64,000 nt of DNA, from assembly GCA_963580455.1 (NCBI GenBank), contig OY756972.1, positions 7,765,001 to 7,829,000 of the forward strand, read 5' to 3'. The DNA comes from Euonymus europaeus (taxonomy: Eukaryota > Streptophyta > Magnoliopsida > Celastrales > Celastraceae). This document shows, piece after piece, positions 9,908 through 24,500 of this stretch (positions within the stretch are counted from its first letter, which is position 1; every line of letters begins with the position of its first letter). The notes beneath the pieces are model-generated. The model made no database searches, was not told the DNA's origin, and saw only the letters and a program-made list of their open reading frames with translations. A program made the translations under genes and the position numbers.

Positions 9908-11575
9908 TGGACTTTATTACAAGTCTTTCTTTTTCCCATGGTCAGAGGTTCATCATTTCTATCTTGCACAGCTTTTTCAGCCTCTCCAAGATCAACTGAT
10001 TAAACACGCTTGTGCTAATAGTCATTCAGAGTTCCTTGCTAAACATCCTTTTCCCATATGGAAGAATCCAGATTTCTTCATTTCTTTACCTTTCAGGAAA
10101 AATGAGGATGTTAATCCCACCAAAGCCAGTCATAAAGGCATGTCACCAGAACATTATGTCTTAGCTCTGAAGGAACTTGAGCAATTGCAAGCCGAAGGCT
10201 TGATTGAGCCTACAAATTCTCCATGGGCATGTGAAGCTTTTTATGTCAACAAGTGCACATAATAGATCAGAGGGAAAATGCGCTTAGTGATCAACTATCA
10301 GCCGTTGAATCATTTCCTGGTTGATGATAAGTTCCTCCTGCCTAATAAACCTCTGTGGTTTTCCATAATTGCTAAAGCTACCCTTGTTTCCAAGTTTGAC
10401 CTTAAAGCTGGGTTTTGACAACTTGGTATCACACCCTCTGAACGTCCTAAGACAGCTTTTTGCATTCCTGATAAACACTTTCAATGGACTGTTCTTCCCT
10501 TTGGTCTAAAAAATGCTCCCTCCGTTTTCCAGAAAGCCATTACCAGGATTTTTGCCCCACTAGCAGAATCCGCTTTGTTTTATATTGACGATATTTTGCT
10601 ATTTTCTATAGTTCAAGATGCACATTTTGCACTTCTTCAGTAGTTCTTTAATATTGTCAACAATCATGGTATCATGCTTGCTCAGAAAAAGATGGTCTTG
10701 GCATAGGAGCGCATTGATTTTCTTGGAATGACATTTCACCATGGCACATATACTATGCAACCTCATGTTGTTGCTTAGCTCACAAAGTTTTCTATTGGAC
10801 CCCTCACTGTTAACGAACTTCAACAATTCATTGGCATCACCAATTATATGATGATCAGAGTATGTCTCATAGAGTATAAGCTCTCGTAAAGCGTAAAAGC
10901 TGAGAGTGTCTGAGAGTATGGGTGACAGAGTATAAGCTAGCTTATACTCTGAAACAAACGGAGGCGATGAATTTTCTATCCAAGACGACTAAACATCTTA
11001 CTGTTCTTTATCCTTTGCTTAAGAAGAATCCACCACCTTGGAGACCTCAACATATGGTTGCTATCAAGGCTATTCAACAAGTTGGTCAGAATCTTCCTAT
11101 GCTCCGTATTCCAACAGATGGTAAAAGAGTTCTTCAGACTGATGCTAGTGATGAATATTGGGCTGCTGTACTCTATGAACAATTTGGCCATAATCACTTT
11201 TTGATTGGCTACCGTTCTGGTCCTTTCAAAACCACTGAAAAGCATTACCATTCTACCTTCAAAGAAGTCTTAGATGTTAAGAGAGGTATTGAAAAATTTC
11301 AGTTTCATCTCCTTCGTCATCGTTTGCTTGGTCATCGTTTCCTTGTTGAAATGGACATGTCTTCTTTCCCTTCTATGTTACAGTTTAAACAGAAAGTCCT
11401 TCCTAATTCTCAACTTCATCGTTGCAGTCAATGATTTTCTCAATTTACCTTTGATGTTAAACATATTAAAGGTTCTGAGAATATCCTTCCTGATATCCTT
11501 ACTTGAAATGCTCAGCTTGGCACTTCTTCTATCATTCCCTTAATCCATATGATCCATGCTGAAGAGTTTGTTGAT
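9908..11575 (+). pseudogene. Pararetroviral reverse transcriptase and RNase H, broken
   Basis: The reverse transcriptase is recognisable through EQLQAEGLIEPTNSPWA (about 10,180), LPFGLKNAPSVFQ (about 10,495) and the catalytic YIDD at 10,581-10,592. RNase H is seen as QTDASDEYWAAVLYE (Asp codon 11,141) and ends with FDVKHIKGSENILPD. Several in-frame stops lie in the RT part, and a non-viral palindromic segment (10,853-10,951) separates RT from the connection domain. In the intact family these enzymes copy pregenomic RNA into DNA; this copy is dead. Confidence 0.82.
10853..10951. repeat. Small insertion of AGAGTATAAGCT repeats ending in a 26-bp perfect palindrome
   Basis: AGAGTAT occurs several times in about 100 bp. 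The block ends with an unbroken palindrome (10,926-10,951) whose half is CAGAGTATAAGCT. It splits the pararetroviral polymerase between GITNYM and the following connection domain. It does not match other parts of the window. Confidence 0.7.
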
Positions 11576-11614
11576 CTTCCTCTTCCTATCCTTCAAGATA
11601 TTTTCTCTTGAGTC

Positions 11615-12169
11615 ATGAAAGCCAGAGCTTTTGAGCTCTACCAGCTTTATTTAAGGATTTCTTGTTTCTGTCATGGTTATACTTGTTCCGGTTCTATTCA
11701 CAATCCTCAGTTTCCCTTTCTTCAACTTTTCGAGTTTAAGGATTATTTTACTGTTCCTACTCCTCTTCGTCTTTCCCTCACTTATCTGTTGCAGCTCTTT
11801 AAGATTGGTTTTCAATTCCAGGTTCGCAAGTTGTTTGAGTATTTTCATCTCTGTGACGTTCATTATCCTTACTTCCCTCCTTCTTCTGAACGAACTAATC
11901 TTGCTCGTTTTCTTACTACCTTTAAACCTTTGTTTGAATCGCATGATCTTCTTGAAAGATATCGCAGAGGTTATCTTCGTCGTATTCTTCATCGCCCTGT
12001 TACTCTTCAACCCTCTTCTTCCTCTACAGGGTTTGTTACTCATTTTCATCTAGAGGTTCTCGTATATGATTATGATGTATGGTCAGTTGATTTACTTGTA
12101 CTGCAGACCCTCTTTCTGGTCCTTGTTGCTGTGATCATCAATTCCTTTCTCATTTCCAGCAAGCCATGA
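11615..12169 (+). pseudogene. C-terminal pararetroviral region of unknown function
   Basis: An open frame of 184 codons follows the RNase H remnant after a few stops. It has no recognised domain (segments such as YPYFPPSSERTNLA and LLERYRRGYLRR). Its position, between RNase H and the non-coding tail with the TATA box, suggests it was the C-terminal end of the polyprotein or a separate downstream ORF. The last 30 residues look hydrophobic and may be out of the original frame. Confidence 0.45.
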
Positions 12170-12585
12170 GTGAACATAATGGCTACAGACTAGCTCAAAT
12201 TCCAAAGAGTGTATGGCGACAGCCATATGAAAGTGACTTTGCAAATGAGCTTTATGACAGATTGTTTGATTGGATAGAAGAACTCAGTGGATGACAAAAT
12301 ATTCCAGAATATCAAACAAGAAGACTCTAAGAACAATTCTGGCCTCATGATGGCCTCAACAACATCTTGCAAAAGATGACTGACTCCCTTTTGTATAATA
12401 CTGTGTAATTATTATGTGTCTGATAAGTGATGACTTGTATCTCACTTTATCTGAAAATAATCCTGATGTAACATGCCAGGAATCATGAGGTGTGGTTTGT
12501 AAACTTAACTTGGATCTATCCTGCGTTAAGGTAGTTAGTTTGGTTTGTAAACTCTAGTTACTTCAACTCGAGTTAGTTGTAATGC

Positions 12586-12595
12586 CTATATAAAG
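12586..12595 (+). promoter_or_regulatory. TATA box, probable pregenomic-RNA promoter of the pararetrovirus
   Basis: CTATATAAAG is followed 25-30 bp later by AATAATAAG, a possible poly(A) signal, and by a CAATAAAA motif at about 12,668. A TATA box with a poly(A) signal close downstream in the intergenic region is the usual caulimovirid terminal-redundancy layout. Confidence 0.5.
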
Positions 12596-12660
12596 GCCTG
12601 TAATCCTTTGTTAATAATAAGACTTGTCTATTGCAGAAAAGATCCTTTACTACCCGTTGA

Positions 12661-13061
12661 TTTCTTGCAATAAAACACTCATTGTGTTCGCTAAGTGATT
12701 TGTCATAAACGGCCAACAATGAGCTCCTCCGTGCCAATTGGTGGTCACTTTTGGTGCAAACAGCTAGCGACCAAAACGAATAACAAAATTAACAAATAAA
12801 TATTGCTGGGTCATATCCACGTATCCCAAATTTAAATGCTCTTTAGACTTAGTGGAAAAGGCATTCTGCATTATCTGCCAGACCTTGTCAAGTGCTGCAT
12901 GAGTCGACATGTTTCCGGGCTTGGTTTTGGTTACATACAGAATTGTTCACCATTGTTCAAAGATGGAATAAAAAGAAGACATACTATTGCAGGAATGACG
13001 CATATAATAATCAGGGAAAGCATCGGCATAAAATGCACCTTCAATTGTTTTGAGCCGCTGT
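12661..13061. other. 3' flank of aldo-keto reductase gene
   Basis: No gene. It lies between the pararetroviral tail and the stop codon of the minus-strand reductase and must hold the 3' UTR of that gene. Tandem TTTATTTGTTAATTTTG-like A/T stretches on the minus strand near 12,780-12,800 may supply the poly(A) signal. Confidence 0.4.
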
Positions 13062-15718
<2,657 letters not shown>

Positions 15719-15932
15719 ACTAGTATTCTTGTTCTTGGTCCCGCAGGGAGGCGTCAATGATGAGAGATTGCAGAGAAATCACACTTTAAAAACCCAGATG
15801 AGTTCTAGTGCTTAAGTCTTCGCCTTCAATGGCTTCTGCTTCTTTTATTAATTTTGACTATGTCTCTTTTCCTCCATCGATCTACCAATTGCATTGCATA
15901 CATGATACGTCATCAACTATTCTATTCAATCA
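15719..15932 (-). promoter_or_regulatory. 5' UTR and proximal promoter of the aldo-keto reductase
   Basis: On the minus strand this short region holds A/T-rich TATA candidates (AATTAATAAAAG near 15,850 and TTTTAAAGTG near 15,790) before the ATG. It is cut off upstream by the element starting at 15,933, so distal promoter elements are either displaced by 3.3 kb or replaced. Confidence 0.45.
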
Positions 15933-18900
15933 CGGTTTTACTAAGTATAACTATCCCAAAATATCTCAAACTGATGTGGTATGTAACATTGACAAACTGA
16001 GTCAACGTTTTTAATTTTTTGAAATTCAAAACATTGTGTCAGCTTTTGTCAAATCAAGCTTGGGGTATGTGATATTCAAATAGCATGGTTAGAGGTTCAT
16101 AAATTGAAATCCGTGCAGCTCCCAAAAGCTACCTCCCAAAATCTTTCTCATTTCAGTTGAAGAAGAATTCCAGAGATCAACGAAGCCCCATCTGCTCAAA
16201 ATCACAGCTTATTACATCTTTAGCTTGGCTGATTTGGACCGTTATCGTTATTCCAATAACGTAAGTACATAAGTTTGTATATTTCAATTTTGTTTTAACC
16301 TTCTATCTTGTTATGTCAAGAACTTTGATAACCTCTCATTATTTGTGGAAATTATGTATTTCTTTTTTATTTATTACGCATGTAAAAAGACATCTCTTGT
16401 ATGAAATTTGAAAATTATTTGTTATTACTGGTGTAAGGGATGACGTTTTATTACATTGGAATGGACAGCTGGGTGTGTTTTGTATGGGTAGTTTGTTGCG
16501 ATGATTCTTGTGGTGAATAACTAGATAACAAAGTTTGAACCTTTTTCTCGACATTGGTTTGTTCCTTATGACGTTGGTTTGTTAAGACATCACATTGTCT
16601 TGTTCAAAATTATTTAGCACTGGATTAGTTCTTTATTACACCCTGATTGACTTCAAAATACACTAGACTTTGGATTATGTCATTATTTTCTTATAACAAT
16701 GCCTTCTGCAAATGGGATAGTAGATCACGTTGATTGTCTTATGTTATAGGTAAATGTAGTGTTGCGCATGTTTCTATGATTACTTTCCTATGAAATGGTG
16801 ATATGACATTGATTTGTATTGTCATCACTTTATGTTATTCAAATATGATAGTGTATTGTTCAGATATGACATTGGACTTTCATTGGTAATGGATTACATT
16901 GTGATTAAAAATAGGGATTTCATTTGCTTTCAATGGCATTAAGCTATGGATTGAATACCAAATTGATTAAATTGTATTTTTATTGTTAACGATCAATGTA
17001 ATTATTGCACTGTAAAAATTAGTTTATTACAATGCTAGTCTTTGGGTTCTTTAACGCTGCTGTCTATGTTATTTTGCATTGCAATGATGCATTTACATTG
17101 TGGATTGACATGGATATTAATATTTATTACATTAAGATTTGTATTTATATTGAGGTTTATGATGCACACAATGGATATTGTATTTTCATTTAATATTAGA
17201 TACTTCTTTCCATGTTATATGGTGCTATTATAGTATGTTATATGGTGCTATTACAGTGGCCATGTGCATTCAATCTTAAATTACATTCTCGATGTGATTA
17301 TTACACTCTATAAGATTTGGTGCAATGTAATTAATCGGATACCCCTTTGTTTTTTATTACAGGGTGGATTGTGACATCACGTGCATCTACATCATAGACT
17401 ACATATTCAACCATAGAAAAATCCTCATTAAACTCAAACAAGATGAGTTATTCAAGTATCAGGTATATTTGTTCCATCAATTCCTAAATGACAAAAATTC
17501 CGGGTGGGGTGTGCGGCATTGATATGCTAGTCATTTATCTAGTATTTTGTAATCTAAACCCACCATATATGGTGGATAAAATTGAGTAGAATATTTTGTG
17601 GACAATGCTGATGTTCATTTGTAAATGTGATTTTTGTATGAACATGTATGATACTTATTGCAATAATTTGGCATGTTCATATCTTGCCATTTTACTTATG
17701 AACCAAAAAAAAACACACATGGAAAAGGTGGATATGGAATGTATATAAATTCATTTACAATGTGCTTTACTTATGTAAACAATGTAATATTGGATTGACA
17801 ATTAATTAGCCTATTGTTTAGGGTATTTGGCCAACCATCCAATGTAATTGAGTACTAACCCATAAAAAATAGTAATGATCAGATGTTATCATGAAGAACC
17901 ACCAAAAGTCATGCAACCCTGAAAACACTGTCAATTATAATAATTACTATGAATTTTTTTTATTTACATTGTTCCTCACTTGTGCAGATGTTTATTACAT
18001 TGTTAGGACATATTTTCATATAACAAAACTGCACAAATGCTACCCTTTAATTACAAAAGTGCACATAATTCTTTATTACATTTTGCCTATTCATTTTTTT
18101 TTGGGTATGAATTGCTTGCTATGCAGTGTTTTTGACATTGCTGGCCTTGGTTATGGAGTAATTTGATTGTTGTTAGAATTAGATTGTGACACATAATGAC
18201 TAATACATTATAAGTGACAATGCCTAATACATTGTCGATAAGTCTTATTACATTTTCAGATAAACAAAATATAATATGACAAACATATTTTGATTAACAA
18301 CTTACTCATCTCTCACACACACACAAAAAAAAAGAGTCACATAAGTCAGGTGTTTATTACATTGTCAAGAAATAAATCAAGAACACAGTACAGTAATTAT
18401 ATTGGCCCAACATATTGAAGATGTTTATTACATTGTGAAGACATCACCGAGTACGCATAAGAAAAAAACAAGGGAAATTGACGCACAAATTTGAACATCA
18501 TTGAGCTATGAAACTTGCCCAAATTTAGAAAAATATGATAAAAACAAATACAACAAGATTTCTCAAGTTATATACAGATATGTAATTATACTATAAGTTC
18601 AGGACAATGTATTTAGATCTAGAATACTCAAAATTATGTAATAAACAATTTTAAAAGCAAAAATCTTCTAATAAACAATTTTATTAACGAATCCTCAACA
18701 ATGTTTCTTAAAAAATCTATGATAACATAGATCTATGCTATTATTACATGGATCGTACAAAAAAAGAGGTGAATTCAACAATCTAACTTCTCTCACTAAA
18801 AAAAGATGAACCAGAACTTTTTTTTACCATCAAAGATCGAGAAACGAGCTTGTAGATGAAATTGAAACATCTTGAGTTTTTCTCCTTTTCATCTTACGCT

Positions 18901-19011
18901 TCTTTCGGGACCACCAACGTCGCGATTGGTTGCCGGATGTTGAAGTTTTATTGTCGGAAAGTGAGAGAAAGAGATGGTGAGGGATGGTCTAGATAAGAGA
19001 GAAGATGGTGC

Positions 19012-19013
<2 letters not shown>

Positions 19014-19053
<40 letters not shown>
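19014..19053 (+). repeat. (GA)20 microsatellite
   Basis: Uninterrupted GA repeat inside the non-autonomous MULE-like element, near its right end. Confidence 0.97.
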
Positions 19054-19056
<3 letters not shown>

Positions 19057-19202
19057 TAGCTTCAATCTTCAAGAAAGATGTACTAACTATGGTAAAACAT
19101 GTAGTTAAGATAGTAATGGAGAGAGAAGCGGGAATTGCTAACCCCTAGGTGGGAATTAGGTTTTTCAGTAAAAAATTTCTCCTTGACTTTTCTTGTCCTA
19201 AT

Positions 19203-19235
19203 CTATGTGGCATGATGTCATGTCATGCCACATAG
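19203..19235. repeat. Perfect 13-bp stem hairpin inside the right TIR
   Basis: CTATGTGGCATGA, seven-base loop TGTCATG, then TCATGCCACATAG. The related element has the same hairpin at 58,428-58,455 with a 12-bp stem and a different loop sequence, so the fold is conserved more than the loop. Confidence 0.9.
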
Positions 19236-19277
19236 ATTAGGGATGTTTTGGGATAATTAGCATTTTCCATTCAATTG

Positions 19278-19958
19278 TCCTACTGTCGCAGTTGTAGGAC
19301 CAAGCCTGGGCGACTTTGCTGGCCTAATGAAAAGTTCAACCACACATTAGACTGCTGAAGTCTCATTAATTCTTTAATTCGATTTCACATCTATTATAAA
19401 AAATATGATCTCACATATTTATTCACATCAACGAAATATGATGAGAATAATTATTTTCTCCAATAAGAATAAGACACGTGGCAACCTATTAGCACAATGA
19501 CATGCTCCACTCCTCACAGTCTGTTCCTCGGTACCAAGAAACGAAATTGCCTTTTTCGGCCACTTAGCTTTGGTATAGTAACTAGCTTCCGGTAAAATAG
19601 TAACTCTCTCATTTGCCAAAGTACTACTCACCCCTATATGAATTTTATTAAAGGAAAGCTCGTCCACTATAAAGGGGTTTATCCCACAAATAAAAGGGAT
19701 CATCACATCTTTTTCACTCACATACTATTTATTTCCCAAGAACACCGAGTACTGTCCTTTGGAGAGTTATCTGCGTTTGTCTCTAACTTATGCATTGGAG
19801 CGCCAACAACAGATAACACTCTCTGGCGGGCTCTTAGATTACGTTTGCTCGCCCACGCAGGTCCTCACCCAGACGAGAAGACCATTTGATTGAGGAATAT
19901 CTAGTTCGACCTCATAATTATACGTCATCTTAACTCTTCAGGTTTTGAACGTCATCCG
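19278..19958 (+). repeat. Probable 5' LTR (partial) of Tat element A
   Basis: The sequence has an LTR-like layout: TCCACTATAAAGGGG near 19,664 as a core promoter, transcribed region, then GCGCCAACAACAGATAAC near 19,800, ending before the primer-binding-site-like motif. No second copy is present in the window, so ends are not defined. Confidence 0.5.
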
Positions 19959-19960
19959 AT

Positions 19961-19978
19961 TAGCGCCATCTGTGGAAA
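19961..19978 (+). other. Primer-binding-site-like motif of Tat element A
   Basis: TAGCGCCATCTGTGGAAA resembles the GGCGCCGTCTGTGGG phrase that directly follows the 5' LTR in many Tat-type elements. The matching tRNA is not determined here. Confidence 0.5.
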
Positions 19979-20279
19979 ATCAATTTTTTCCATAAAAAAC
20001 AAATCATGGTTCGAACTAGAGCTCCTAGATGAGAAGAGCGACAGTTGGATCCACAAATTGCAGGGGCAGTGTTAATGCCGAGCAATAACCTCAGCCACTG
20101 GTGCTGGATTAGATTGCCCAGTTGTTGCAGCAGATGAACATATTTGCTCAACAGTTCGACATGATCCAGGAACTAGTGCACGAACACCAACCTGTTTAAC
20201 ACGAGAATATTTCTCAGAAGAAGGGAAACGAACATTCTCACACTGGAGAGTCACTAAATCCCAACCTACTGAGAACCTC

Positions 20280-21222
20280 GGTGAATACTTCTCGGCGAAC
20301 TCACCTCACTCATACCCACGAGGGGGATAGCAAGTTCATCGAATGTGTGGTAGATCGAAAAATAGCTGCTCTGCAAGAACGCCCATTTTTGGATACAATG
20401 GACTGGGACAGGAACTTAACACCATTGGCGCCAGAGATTCAAAATGCTCGAATACTGACGACTTCCAAGATCACCATTGTGGAAAAATATAATGGGATGG
20501 GATCCTCTTGACCATGTCATTGGAATTCAAACCATGATGGAGTTTCAGTGAGCATCTCAGAAAGCTTGCTGCAAGATCTTCCCCGTCTCTCTTGCAGGCG
20601 TAGCCCAAAGATGGTTCAGAGCCCTCCCACAGGCAGTATCCATAGCTTGGACGACCTCACCAACAAGTTCGTTGCTCACTTTGCAATTTCAAGGCCAGTC
20701 AAGAAGACTAATGCAACACTGGTGACCATCCAAAAAAAGTATCATGAAAGTTTACGAGAATTTGTGACCAGATTCAACGGCAACCATTTGGAGATACCTG
20801 ACCTCCAACCGATTATGCCGATAACAGATTTCACTACTGTAGTTCGGCATGCAACGGTGAAGCACTACTTGTCGAAAAAGCATCCAAATAGCATTCGTGA
20901 ATTGCTCTCAAGAGTTGAAAAGTACATTACCACAGATGAAATCATGGTAGAACCACACATGACCGAGCAATCCCTTGATGGGTCATCTCCCAGAAAGAGG
21001 AATGATTCTGGTCGGCCGAACAGTGAGAGGAAAACTACCGAGGGGGAAGGTCATCCTCTAAAAAATATGAGCGTACTGAATGAGATACACGATCGCGACA
21101 TCGTCAAATGGCCACCGAAGATGAAGTTAACTCTTGGTAGGAAGGAAAGCGATAAGTATTGCAAATTCCATACAGGTCCCGGTCATGACACCGATGAGTG
21201 CCGTCATCTGAGGAGAAGATAG
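20280..21222 (+). pseudogene. Gag of Tat element A, frameshifted
   Basis: The capsid region is recognised through DPLDHVIG (about 20,503, followed by stop), SIHSLDDLTNKFVAHFAISR (about 20,635), SLREFVTRFN and ELLSRVEKYI. The nucleocapsid-like end has YCKFHTGPGHDTDEC at about 21,156-21,201, the variant zinc motif usual in Tat gag. A stop after MMEFQ and a frame change near 20,540 break it. Confidence 0.82.
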
Positions 21223-21529
21223 ATAACCTTATTCATAAAGGATATCTCAAAAATTTCACTAGCTCGACTGGAGACAAACGAGGAAGGGATGGCAGGAGAG
21301 AGGATAGAAGAGATAAAGGAATTGATGACAAGTGCCAAAGGAGACGGTAGGACGACTCTCCTTGTCGTCGAAACCGAGGAACAGCTGGCACGATCGGTAT
21401 GATAGTCAGTGGACTAGCCTCGGGAGGAGAAAGTTCATCAGACAGGACAGCTTATGCTCGAACAGTTTATTAGGTATTCGAAAGATCAAAGAAGACAAAA
21501 ATGAAGGACGAGAAGATAATATTCTCGGA

Positions 21530-24500
21530 GAGAGATGGAGACGGTTTACATCAACCACCTGGCGACGCTCTAGTCATTGAAGCAGTCATCGCCAATTACA
21601 CAGTGAAGAAAATTCTGGTGGACAATGGAAGTGCGGCGGATGTTCTTTTCTATCACGCCTTTAAACAGGTGAATCTTCCTAAATAAAGTCTGAAGAGAAT
21701 TTCCTCAACCCTATACAGCTTCACGGGAGAGCAGGTCATCCTTGTCGGAATGATCAATTTACCCATAACCTTGGGGGACTACCCGAGATCGAAACTATTC
21801 ATGGTGGAGCTTCTGGTCGTGGACGTAAAAACTCCCTATAATGCCCTAATTGGATGACCACTACTGCACAGAGCAGTCATCTCCACCTATTAGTTGAAGA
21901 TGAAATTCCCCATAGATTGGGGAATAGGTGAAGTTAAGGGTGACCAGAAGCTTACTCGCTAAATGTATGTTACAGATATGAAAGACAAGAAGAAATAAGT
22001 TTCAATCCTGGAGTTAGTAGATGACCGCAATATGACCACCCCAAAACTGACCCCTGCCGAATAGCTCATTCCCATCACTGTCGAGCATGGGGCGTAGAAG
22101 AAATTGTATCATGGATCCAAACTTACCAAAGACTTAAGCGAGAGTTTGACAAGTCTGCTTTTGGAAAACATCAGCACATTTACCTGGAACATGGATGAGA
22201 TGCTCGGCATAACTACGGATGTTATAACACACCACCTCAGTGTAAAGCCTGGCAACCGACCTGTAAAGCAAAAGAAGAGAAACTTCACCTTGGGTAGGCA
22301 GGAAGCCATAAAGACCGAGGTTAATAAACTTCTAGATGCAAAATTCATCCGAGAAGTACATTACCCAAAATGGCTCTCTAATGTGGTTATGGTTGCAAAA
22401 CAGAACGGCAAGTGACGTATGTGCGTCGATTTTTTTGACCTTAACAAGACCTGCCCAAAAGATAGCTATCCTTTGTCGAAGATAAATTAGATGGTCGACG
22501 CAATCTCGGGAAAAGGTCTTCTCAGCTTCCTCATTGCCTACTCAGGGTATCACCAAATCCAAATGAACCAAGCTGATGAGGAACACACCTCCTTCGTCAC
22601 TCCCGAAGGCACTTATTCCTATCAAGTAATGCCTTTCGGACTGAAGAACGCAGGAGCGACCTACCAAAGACTCGTCAATAAGATATTCTCACCACTGCTC
22701 GGTAAGACGATTGAGGCTTACGTGGATACGTGGATGATGTTGTTGTCAAGATTAGGAAACCCGAAGACCACCTCAGAGACTTGCAAGAAGTATTTGACAT
22801 CTTGAAGAAGTTTAGAATGAAACTTAACCCTAAGAAATGTGCGTTTGGACTTTCCTCTGAAAATTCCTCAGTTTCCTCATCTCCAAATGAGAAATCGAAG
22901 TAAACCCTAAGAAGGTGGAAGCTATCATAAGTATGCAATCTCCTTGGAACAAGAGAGAAGTCCAACAACTTACTGGCCGAACAACGGCCTTGAGCAGTTT
23001 CCTTGCTCGTTTAGGTGACAGATGTAGGCCATTTTTCAATGTCCTAAAAAAAGCAGACGGATTACACTAGACCGAAGAGTGCCAGCAAGCATTCGATGAA
23101 TTAAAAACCTACCTTGGTCAGCCTCCGCTCCTTACATCACCTAGAAATGGGGAACCACTATACATATATCTGGCAGTAACACAGCATGCGATAAGCTCAT
23201 CCCTGGTAAGAGAGGAAGAGAAAGTACAAACTCCAATTTATTACACAAGTAAGGTGCATGTTGGAGCGAAAACTCGCTACAGTTGAGCTGAGAAACTCAT
23301 GTTGGCACTGTTCATCGCAGCACAAAAACTCCGACCATATTTCCAGGCTGACTCAATAACAGTTTTGACAGACCAACCTTTGAAAGCCATGAAAGCTCAA
23401 AATTTAGCAGACTTCACAACAAAATGCCAACATCCACCTGAGGATGAGAATGAACTGCCCTGGATGTTATTCGTTGATGGATCCCCGAACTAGGAGGGAA
23501 GCGATGCTGGACTCCTACTTCACGGATCGGGGGGCATACATATAGAACATGTTCTCCGATTCTAGTTCAAGGCTTCCAAGTATGAAGCGCTCCTCATAGG
23601 GCTAAGGTTAGCAATTGAGCTTCAAGTATGCAACTTGATCATTCACAGTGAGTCACAGCTCGTCACCGAGAAGGTGAATGGGGATTACGAGGCAAGAGGT
23701 TCAAGCATGATCAAGTACCTTGCTAGGGAAAATGAACTGATGAGTAAAATAACAAAAATAGAAATTAAAGAGTGCCTCGAGAAAAAAACCAGCAAGCCAA
23801 TTTGTTTGCTCTCCTAGTGTTGACCACCACTTTGAAGGAGCCTACCTCGGTATATATTGAAATGCTACCAGAACTTAGTATAGCCGTCAAAGCTACCAAT
23901 GAGGTTAACGTAGGCCGATCCTGGATGGACCCAATTCGAGCCTTCCTCACCAAGGGCAAGTTGCCAGATGATGAAAATGAAGCAAGAAGCCTGCGAGCAA
24001 GGTGCGCAAACTATTCGCTTATACAAGGAAATCTTTATAGAAGATCCTACACACTATCTTACCTTAAGTGCAGTGCTCCTCAAGAATCTGACTATGCTCT
24101 TCGAGAAGTGCACGAGGGCATTTACGGTAGCCACGCATGAGCTAGGACTTTAGCAAACAAGCTCTTGAGGTATGGGTACTACTAGCCAACGTTGAAGAAA
24201 GATGCCCAAGAATTGGTCAAAAAGTCCGACAAGTGTTAGTTCCATACCAACGTACCTCATCTCCCCTCAGTCGAGATGAAGATCATTCAGAACCTTTGTC
24301 CATTTGCATAATGGGGGATTGACCTATTGGGACCCTTCCCGCAGGCTACAGCTCAAAGGAAATTCCTTATAGTGGCAGTAGATTACTTCACTAAGTGGGT
24401 GAAAGCCAAGCCATTGGCCACCATAACTAACCATAAAGTTAAAGAATTCATTTAGAAAATAATCATTTGCAGATATGACATTCCTCGAATCATTATCACC

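Larger units (their letters stand above)
7305..12660 (+). mobile_element. Endogenous pararetrovirus (caulimovirid-like), decayed
   Basis: Plus-strand remnants appear in the order coat-protein region with CCHC knuckle, aspartic protease, reverse transcriptase, RNase H, a C-terminal region, and a non-coding tail with a TATA box. There is no integrase and no LTR pair. This order, together with the FDT-type protease followed by ILNP, is that of plant pararetroviruses (Caulimoviridae). The resemblance is nearest to petuvirus/florendovirus-like polyproteins, but placement is uncertain. No movement-protein region was recognised, so the copy is 5'-truncated. It carries many stops and frameshifts and a small palindromic insertion at 10,853. 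Confidence 0.82.
15933..19268. mobile_element. Non-autonomous MULE-like element with hairpin-bearing TIRs (copy 1)
   Basis: The inner ends are inverted repeats: left TAACTATCCCAAAATATC, then GATGTGGTATG; right, on the minus strand, CTAATTATCCCAAAACATCC, then CTATGTGGCATG. Flanks ATTCAATCA (15,924) and ATTCAATTG (19,269) agree in 7 of 9 bases, a decayed 9-bp TSD. No transposase is encoded. The interior is AT-rich and contains at least twelve TTATTACA motifs, many as TTATTACATTG. A likely 5' splice site follows a short non-repetitive stretch at 16,260 (AACGTAAGTAC). A related 1.16-kb copy with perfect TSD is at 57,339-58,500. Confidence 0.75.

Noticed and set aside
19203..19268. Helitron 3' end suggested by the hairpin near the terminus
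   Set aside because: The element has inverted terminal repeats and its relative has a perfect 9-bp TSD; Helitrons have neither, and CTRR does not end it.
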